Of a DNA stretch of 64,000 nucleotides, positions 60,178-64,000 are shown piece after piece. The stretch's first letter is position 1. Each line of letters begins with the position of its first letter. Source of the stretch: Microcoleus vaginatus_C (GTDB lineage Bacteria > Cyanobacteriota > Cyanobacteriia > Cyanobacteriales > Microcoleaceae); assembly GCA_040004035.1 (NCBI GenBank), contig JAMPLN010000006.1, one strand, 5' to 3'. The translations under genes were made by a program, and so were the position numbers. The notes beneath the pieces were generated by a model that saw only the letters and a list, made by a program, of their open reading frames with translations, did not search any database and was not told the DNA's origin.

Positions 60178-60825
60178 ATGGTTCAAACCATAACATACAG
60201 TAAAGAAGAGCTTGCAGGTTCTCACCTGGTTTTACAGGATATCAGTTGGGAAACCTACGAACAGTTGTTAGAAATATTTGCGGAACGTTCAACGCCGCGC
60301 ATGACTTACTATCAGGGAACTTTAGAACTCATGGTACCTTTACCAGAACATGAGAGGTATAGCTGGACTCTCGGTCGGCTAATCGCAGCACTTTCTGAGG
60401 AACTTGGGATTGAAATTATCGGATTAAAATCATCTACTTGGCGTTCGGAACCCAAAAAAGCTGGAAAAGAAGCTGATGAATGTTTTTATATCCAAAATGA
60501 AGCATTAATGCGGGGTAAATTAACAATTGATCTCAAGAAAGACCCACCACCAGACTTAGCTGTAGAAATGGATTTGACTAGCTCATCTATCAATAAAATG
60601 GCAGTTTATGCGGAACTTAAAGTGCCGGAAGTTTGGATTTGGAAGAAAGGAAAACTAATAATTAACATTTTAACTGATGCGGGTTATGTCGAGTCCGAAA
60701 CCAGTTTGGCATTTGCCTCCTTTCCTGTCAAAGAAATAGCACAGTTTATGCACCTAGACTCAGAAAAGGGAGAGAATGCGAGAATTAGAGAGTTTCGGGA
60801 ATGGGTACGATCGCACTTAAATTAA
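60178..60825 (+). CDS. Uma2 family (DUF820) putative endonuclease, second gene
   Basis: 215 aa. Marks include MTYYQGTLELMVPLPEHERY near 41-60, a cluster of acidic residues (PPPDLAVEMDLTSSSINKM near 121-139, carrying the D...E...K-type triad) and VPEVWIWKKGKLI near 146-158. It belongs to a different subgroup from the gene at 2080. ATG 60178 follows GTGGAG. It is a single-gene unit. Confidence 0.85.
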   Translation: MVQTITYSKEELAGSHLVLQDISWETYEQLLEIFAERSTPRMTYYQGTLELMVPLPEHERYSWTLGRLIAALSEELGIEIIGLKSSTWRSEPKKAGKEADECFYIQNEALMRGKLTIDLKKDPPPDLAVEMDLTSSSINKMAVYAELKVPEVWIWKKGKLIINILTDAGYVESETSLAFASFPVKEIAQFMHLDSEKGENARIREFREWVRSHLN

Positions 60826-60876
60826 TTCGGGGTTTGTTACCCGCTTTATGAAATACGATCGAATTTATTCTATCGA

Positions 60877-60929
60877 ATAAAGACGGCGGTTGAAACCGCG
60901 TCTACACAAACAAAGTCCGCCTGCGCGGA
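60877..60929. repeat. Dispersed hairpin block between convergent genes
   Basis: GACGGCGGTTGAAACCGCGTC and AGTCCGCCTGCGCGGACT form two hairpins in a row, a common cyanobacterial intergenic pattern, right after the STAND gene stop codon (60930). It can act as a terminator. Confidence 0.7.
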
Positions 60930-62309
60930 CTAAGAATAGTGAGTTTTCACATACTGTTTCATCACAGGATTCAAAATAAATAAAGTTATCTTTTCCTTTT
61001 CTATTGCTTCCAATAAAAACCGATTTCCAAGAGCTCGCACTGCATTGACTATTTCTGACGGCGAAAACGGTATTTTGTTGAAACACTCCGACATAGCAAC
61101 GGGTTCAGGTTGATTAGCCAGGTGAACCATCAGTGCCAATTCTGCCGGAGTCAAACGCCCAAAAGGTTGAGATAACTGAGATTGCAACCCTTCATCTAAA
61201 ATCGGCATCTCGCACTGCAAAAACTCAGAAACTCTCCCCCCAAACAACTCTTGAATCAGCGTTGCAGTGAACTCCAACCACAGAGGATTGCCTTGATAAA
61301 TATCAATCAAAGTTGACCATGTTTCTTCATCCGATAACTTTTGTGAGTTCAAAATCTCTTTAGCTGCTTCTCCTAAACTTCCCAATACAAAACATCGCAC
61401 GGGATGATACTCTTTTGATAATCTGGCAATTTCTCTGGGTTTTTCCCAACTATTCAATATCAAACAACTTTGATGACAAACTTCGGCAATTAGTTTAAAA
61501 AATAACTGATAATCTTCATATCCAGTTTTATATTGTCCCGCTAGTTGCCCGCTGCTAAAAAGCATTTGCACGTCATCTAGGACAATCAGACATCGGTATT
61601 TTCGCAGGTAATCGAGGATTTGGGAAATTTTGGTTTCGATGTTTTGGGGAATTTCGGATGGTTGGGAAAAGATTTGCAGCAGGTTGGTGAGGGTTGCGTC
61701 TAGGGTTGGGGAAAAGCGGAGGCTGCGATAGATGACGTAATCGAATTGGGTTTTGATGCGATCGATCAGGCTTAGGGAGAGGGTTGTTTTGCCGATGCCG
61801 CTGATTCCCAGGAGTGCGATGAGGCGAGTGTGTTCCTGTGTTATCCAGTTTTCGAGGGTGGAGAGTTCAGAAGTGCGATCGAAAAACGTGAATATTTCCG
61901 GTGCGTCGCCTAAGTCTATGTGGAGTTGTTTAGGAGTTTGTTGGGGGTTTTGGGGTTCTGTTGGACTTCTCGCCCTTTCTTGACAAACATTAAGGTTATT
62001 ATTAACTGTTCCATAATTTTCAGCAATAGCTGATGAATAACTATTATAAAATTTTGCTCTTTCCAGTATTGCTCTAACATTTACTTTACTAACTTCTTCG
62101 CCGAAGACATCTGATAATATCTTCCATAATTCAGAAGCAGCCACCCTAACATAACCCTCACTACAATCACGGTCTTGCGCTATTTTTGTTGCATATTTTC
62201 GACCTTGGAGCACTTCTTTTAAAATAGCTTCTTGCAGGTCGTCTAAGTGCTTCCCTGTTGTGGAAAAAACTTTTTCATCTGCAAATCTTAAGACTTCGTT
62301 AAGCTCCAT
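60930..62309 (-). CDS. STAND/NB-ARC-type NTPase with N-terminal HTH, no sensor repeats
   Basis: 459 aa. Residues 1-90 form a helical HTH-like domain (LDDLQEAILKEVLQG..., CSEGYVRVAASELWKIL) of the kind found at the start of cyanobacterial vWA-MoxR-associated and NB-ARC proteins. An NTPase domain follows with Walker A GISGIGKT at 168-175 and Walker B CLIVLDDVQM. A winged-helix-like C-terminal part (LTPAELALMVHLANQ) ends the protein at residue 459, without the WD40 or TPR repeats typical of full-length relatives. A regulatory or defence-type switch is plausible; not proven. Confidence 0.8.
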   Translation of the reverse strand: MELNEVLRFADEKVFSTTGKHLDDLQEAILKEVLQGRKYATKIAQDRDCSEGYVRVAASELWKILSDVFGEEVSKVNVRAILERAKFYNSYSSAIAENYGTVNNNLNVCQERARSPTEPQNPQQTPKQLHIDLGDAPEIFTFFDRTSELSTLENWITQEHTRLIALLGISGIGKTTLSLSLIDRIKTQFDYVIYRSLRFSPTLDATLTNLLQIFSQPSEIPQNIETKISQILDYLRKYRCLIVLDDVQMLFSSGQLAGQYKTGYEDYQLFFKLIAEVCHQSCLILNSWEKPREIARLSKEYHPVRCFVLGSLGEAAKEILNSQKLSDEETWSTLIDIYQGNPLWLEFTATLIQELFGGRVSEFLQCEMPILDEGLQSQLSQPFGRLTPAELALMVHLANQPEPVAMSECFNKIPFSPSEIVNAVRALGNRFLLEAIEKEKITLFILNPVMKQYVKTHYS

Positions 62310-62586
62310 AGATCGCGTCAGGGGTAATTTTTAGTTATTATAACTTATTTTTTATAACTTTTTAGATAACAAAATATAACATTTTCTAAAGTGAGTGGGT
62401 GGGCGATGGGGAAATGGGGTCGTTGTATGATTTTTTGAGTAGAAGTTGATTGCACTGAGGGCGATCGTGCTATATCAGGGCTTGTCGATATTTCTGGAAT
62501 TTGCGGGGTGTCTGGAGTAATTCCCGACATTACCGAAGTCATCATTGTACTATACTGAGCATTACTGTGTTCAACAGGGAGATAAT

Positions 62587-62889
62587 ATGCCTCAAACTTA
62601 TACTGGCAATATGCTTTCTATTCATGATGTGGAGACTTACAAAGTTAAGCAAATGGTTCAGGATCTAATGAGCCGAAAAGATTACTGTTTTCCTCCTATT
62701 AAGGTTCGGAGAACTAAGGACAATTTGTTAGTTGTGGTAGATGGTGTACATAGAGCCGTAGCATCTTGTATCACAAATATTTCAGCTACTTATGAGGAAG
62801 TTGATGAAAATGAGCTGTTAAATGACTCAGAAATCAACAGTCGCAACCTGTATTCAATTTCTCGTTTAGCTGCTAATTGCAAAGCTTAA
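62587..62889 (+). CDS. ParB-like small protein
   Basis: 100 aa from ATG 62587 (AGGGAGA upstream). YCFPPIKVRRTKDNLLVVVDG and VDGVHRAVAS near 37-62 match the ParB/sulfiredoxin N-terminal fold, in which DG-x-HR binds a nucleotide or the substrate. It has no HTH or C-terminal domain, so it is a stand-alone ParB-like unit. It stands divergent from the STAND gene (about 280 bases) and upstream of two further small genes. Confidence 0.72.
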   Translation: MPQTYTGNMLSIHDVETYKVKQMVQDLMSRKDYCFPPIKVRRTKDNLLVVVDGVHRAVASCITNISATYEEVDENELLNDSEINSRNLYSISRLAANCKA

Positions 62890-62961
62890 ACATTTATCTA
62901 AAGGTCTAGTCAGTATCATTTTTTGTAGTTTTACGCAAAACGATTGCTTAGGAGATTAGTC

Positions 62962-63141
62962 ATGGCTAAAGAAAAAATTGGTGAAGTTAAATCGCCAACG
63001 GGTGGTAAATTTGATGTCTATTGGGATAAAGACACGGGCAAAGTATACACTGCTAGCGAGTATGCTGGTACAGCATCATCAGAGCAGCAGGCTATGATTG
63101 AAGCTAATTATTATGCAGCAGCTAGAAAGCCACGAAGCTAG
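62962..63141 (+). CDS. 59-aa small soluble protein, unknown
   Basis: MAKEKIGEVKSPTGGKFDVY starts a short hydrophilic protein; WDKDTGKVYTAS forms a beta-hairpin-like pair. TAGGAG stands close to the ATG. No family recognised. It is 72 bases after the ParB-like gene. Confidence 0.6.
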   Translation: MAKEKIGEVKSPTGGKFDVYWDKDTGKVYTASEYAGTASSEQQAMIEANYYAAARKPRS

Positions 63142-63321
63142 ATCGAATTTAGCATAAGGATTGATTGAGAAAAGTTGCGATCGCCAACATTTACAGGAAA
63201 AGTTAAAGGTTGGGCGATCACTCCCTCGAATCTACTATGCGGTAGCGCAAAGGATGGGGGAGGGTGCAGGGGGCGATGCTTCATCTCAGTATTATTAATA
63301 ATTTAAAATTGGAGTATAAAC

Positions 63322-64000
63322 ATGAGCGATATAATGCAAGTATTTGGTATAAATCAATCCGTAATAACGAAAACAGAAGGCAAACAATATCAACAAGCTG
63401 GATACTATGATAAGGCTCTCATAAAATATAATTTTGCTTTAGATATGTTTAGAGCTACTCTTGCTGACTACGAGTCTTCTGAAGTTCCTCTAAAAGATAA
63501 AATCAGTCTACTTTTTTTGCTTTTTGACTTAGTAGAGCAAATTAAGATTTGTTATGGTGAACTTAACGAAATTAATAAACACTTCATATTTCTAGAAAAT
63601 TCAATCGAAATAATAGAAACTCTTGGTAAATACGAAGATAAATTAAAGGTTGACGAATTTATTGCGTATAAAAATATAAGTAAATTAATAGAATTCTCTG
63701 ATGAACAAGCTTTGGTACTAGCTAACTGTAGAGCCGAATTTAAAAACGCATCTCAATTCATTGATAATTCAGACGATCCAATATTCAGAGAACTGTGTTC
63801 AAACTTTGATAAATGTTGCTCATATAGCAACTGTCTTTTGCCATCCAGAGGAGTTAGTATTAGTAGTTCTAGTTCTAGTAGTTCTTGCTTCATCGCCACA
63901 GCAGCTTACGGCACTTCCGCACACCCAGACATTGACACCTTCCGCAATTTCCGGGACAAAAAACTTTTAACCAATCCTGTTGGTCTAAGGTTAGTCAGCC
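63322..64000 (+). CDS. CFI-box C-terminal-domain protein, 3' end cut by window
   Basis: ATG 63322 after GGAG opens a frame that stays open to the end of the window (226 codons seen). The first ~180 residues are helical and TPR-like (KQYQQAGYYDKALIKYNFAL), then a serine-rich linker (SSSSSSSS) leads to SCFIATAAYGTSAHPDIDTF followed by RNFRDKKLL. CFIATAAYG-x-HP...LR.FRD is the CFI-box C-terminal domain found in diverse bacteria, of unknown role, often after low-complexity linkers. The domain continues beyond the window. Confidence 0.7.
   Translation, partial: MSDIMQVFGINQSVITKTEGKQYQQAGYYDKALIKYNFALDMFRATLADYESSEVPLKDKISLLFLLFDLVEQIKICYGELNEINKHFIFLENSIEIIETLGKYEDKLKVDEFIAYKNISKLIEFSDEQALVLANCRAEFKNASQFIDNSDDPIFRELCSNFDKCCSYSNCLLPSRGVSISSSSSSSSCFIATAAYGTSAHPDIDTFRNFRDKKLLTNPVGLRLVS

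Overview
The window looks like chromosomal DNA of a filamentous cyanobacterium, most likely an Oscillatoriales relative (Microcoleus/Oscillatoria/Kamptonema type; this placement is inference). Grounds: a magnesium-chelatase H subunit (chlH), a ClpC, a three-part Ser/Thr kinase-ATPase-histidine kinase, many GCGATCGC (HIP1) octamers, heptanucleotide tandem repeats between genes, and dispersed hairpins typical of such genomes. There is no rRNA, tRNA, CRISPR array or prophage that I can support.

Layout. 0-5.4 kb: the end of a large membrane protein, a Uma2-type nuclease and clpC. 5.8-18 kb: a signalling-rich stretch (a 1782-aa kinase/ATPase/histidine kinase, a response regulator with an EAL domain, a SPFH protein) mixed with a Yip1-like membrane protein, an alpha/beta-hydrolase-like protein, a MurG-like glycosyltransferase, a YjbQ protein and a SOUL-like protein. 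18-25 kb: a LysR regulator divergent from an APC permease, then two tandem duplications of membrane-protein genes (CadD-like pair, DUF202 pair). 25-37 kb: a sulfur region with a TauE/SafE exporter, cysK with an Rrf2 regulator, a four-cysteine small protein, a YeeE/YedE transporter, a tiny exported protein, an exported rhodanese, a Crp/Fnr regulator, cysE, a CHASE histidine kinase and an orphan cysA. Five upstream sites in this region share the core TACnGTAAnTCGrT in the same orientation to the downstream gene, which suggests one regulon. 37-47 kb: gltD, a REP-associated tyrosine transposase between its REP-like hairpins, priA, another histidine kinase, an ACL5-like aminopropyltransferase, a YqaE/Pmp3 peptide, an LpxB-related protein and an ankyrin protein.

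47.8-55.5 kb is the most unusual part: six intact paralogous genes and one broken copy, all on the minus strand. Each protein has four degenerate ~45-residue repeats, a short RTX-like calcium-binding segment and (in five of six) a hydrophobic C-terminal tail ending in glycine, as expected of type I secretion substrates. Their mosaic similarity, duplicated spacers and decayed copy point to continuing duplication and recombination. 56-64 kb: chlH, a second Uma2 protein, a STAND NTPase without a sensor domain, a ParB-like small protein, a 59-aa hypothetical protein and the start of a CFI-box protein cut by the window edge.

The sulfur genes plausibly work together: sulfate or thiosulfate uptake (CysA, YeeE), periplasmic sulfane transfer (rhodanese), O-acetylserine production (CysE), cysteine synthesis (CysK) and sulfite/organosulfonate efflux (TauE), under one or more of the local Rrf2, Crp and LysR regulators. 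All starts, families and boundaries were judged by eye; no database search was run.
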